NCBI GenBank assembly: GCA_026196445.1 | Contig: JAPHTE010000212.1 | Coordinates: 1 to 5,318, forward strand | DNA length: 5,318 bases | Source of the DNA: Lysobacterales bacterium | GTDB lineage: Bacteria > Pseudomonadota > Gammaproteobacteria > Xanthomonadales > SZUA-36 | Direction of reading: 5' to 3' | In this document: positions 4,974-5,318 of the stretch, in pieces | Position numbering within the stretch: position 1 is the first letter of the stretch | Layout of the letters: each line of letters starts with the position of its first letter | Notes under the pieces: generated by a model | What the model saw: the letters and a program-made list of their open reading frames with translations, nothing else | Database searches by the model: none | What the model was told of the DNA's origin: nothing | Program-made: the position numbers and the translations under genes

Positions 4974-5318
4974 ATGAATCGAATTACAGGACTACTTTAT
5001 GGAATTGTAAGTTACGCAATATTTTTTGCCACCTTCCTATATGCAATCGGGTTTGTCGGCAATATCCTCGTGCCCAAGGGAATTGACTCTATTCCCAATG
5101 TGCCGTTTACCCAGGCCATGCTGATCAACCTGGGCCTGCTCGGTCTGTTTGCCGTCCAGCACAGCGTGATGGCAAGGCCCGCTTTCAAGCGTTGGCTCAC
5201 CCGCTATATTCCAGAATCGATGGAGCGCAGCACTTATACGCTGGTATCCAGCCTGCTGCTGATTGCCATGTTCTGGCTGTGGGAGCCGATGGGTGGCGTG
5301 GTATGGCACATCGAACAA
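4974..5318 (+). CDS. mddA: Methanethiol S-methyltransferase (MddA-like), isoprenylcysteine methyltransferase/NnrU-type membrane protein, 3' partial
   Basis: The first 115 residues of a membrane methyltransferase are present; the frame is open to the last base. Enzymes of the MddA family use S-adenosylmethionine to methylate methanethiol, giving dimethyl sulfide. Three hydrophobic helices are visible at about residues 5-27, 47-66 and 86-104. Family-like stretches are GFVGN at 26-30, VPKGIDS at 33-39, AVQHSVMARPAFKRWLTR at 60-77 and PESMERSTY at 80-88. I recognise this pattern from MddA-annotated proteins, which are about 260 residues long, so more than half, including the expected cofactor-binding C-terminal part, is outside the window. 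The start at ATG 4974 follows a strong AAGGAG. The gene is divergent from the membrane regulator and preceded by repeats and dyads, so it is probably regulated. Less specific alternatives are another NnrU-like or isoprenylcysteine-methyltransferase-like protein. The symbol is a family-level call. Confidence 0.85.
   Translation, partial: MNRITGLLYGIVSYAIFFATFLYAIGFVGNILVPKGIDSIPNVPFTQAMLINLGLLGLFAVQHSVMARPAFKRWLTRYIPESMERSTYTLVSSLLLIAMFWLWEPMGGVVWHIEQ

Noticed and set aside
4968..4976. ATG at 4968 as the methyltransferase start
   Set aside because: It directly abuts AAGGAG with no spacing; the in-frame ATG at 4974 has the normal 6-base spacing.
5012..5318. Minus-strand ORFs at 5012-5200 and 5037-5318
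   Set aside because: Both are antisense to the recognisable methyltransferase N-terminus and have no family features.

Overview
The window (about 5.3 kb, moderately GC-rich) looks like a chromosomal segment of a Gammaproteobacterium. The codon and protein style, a DmsC-type anchor subunit, a CadC-like winged-helix/TPR regulator and an MddA-like methyltransferase together resemble marine or sulfur-metabolising lineages such as Chromatiales or Woeseiales. That placement is inference from gene content; no marker gene is present.

Layout. (1) Bases 1-1611, plus strand: the end of an operon for a membrane-bound molybdopterin oxidoreductase of the DMSO-reductase/sulfite-dehydrogenase type. It holds the 3' part of the iron-sulfur electron-transfer subunit (DmsB/SoeB-like) and the complete 8-helix quinone-linked anchor (DmsC/SoeC-like). 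The catalytic subunit would lie to the left of the window. (2) 1612-1851: intergenic DNA with a tandem, partly palindromic repeat followed by a very AT-rich island. (3) 1852-2241, minus strand: a small four-helix membrane protein that I do not recognise, convergent with the anchor gene. (4) 2242-2411: intergenic, with two candidate terminators on opposite strands. The better one, on the plus strand, has no obvious gene. (5) 2412-4778, minus strand: a 788-residue one-component membrane regulator with a cytoplasmic OmpR-type DNA-binding domain, one transmembrane helix, and a periplasmic TolB-like region plus many TPRs. (6) 4779-4973: divergent control region carrying four direct repeats at exactly 11-bp spacing and several dyads. 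(7) 4974-5318, plus strand: the N-terminal 115 residues of an MddA-like methanethiol S-methyltransferase, running off the right edge.

How the parts may work together. Both metabolic genes point to sulfur chemistry. The SoeBC/DmsBC pair passes electrons between the quinone pool and a periplasm- or cytoplasm-facing molybdoenzyme acting on sulfite or a sulfoxide. MddA-type enzymes methylate methanethiol to dimethyl sulfide. The membrane regulator is divergent from the methyltransferase gene, and the 11-bp repeats between them match the binding geometry of OmpR/PhoB-type winged helices. The simplest model is that the regulator controls itself and the methyltransferase gene. The most noteworthy signal in the window is this repeat array. 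No CRISPR, tRNA, rRNA or insertion sequence was seen, and no gene-free stretch exceeds 300 bases.
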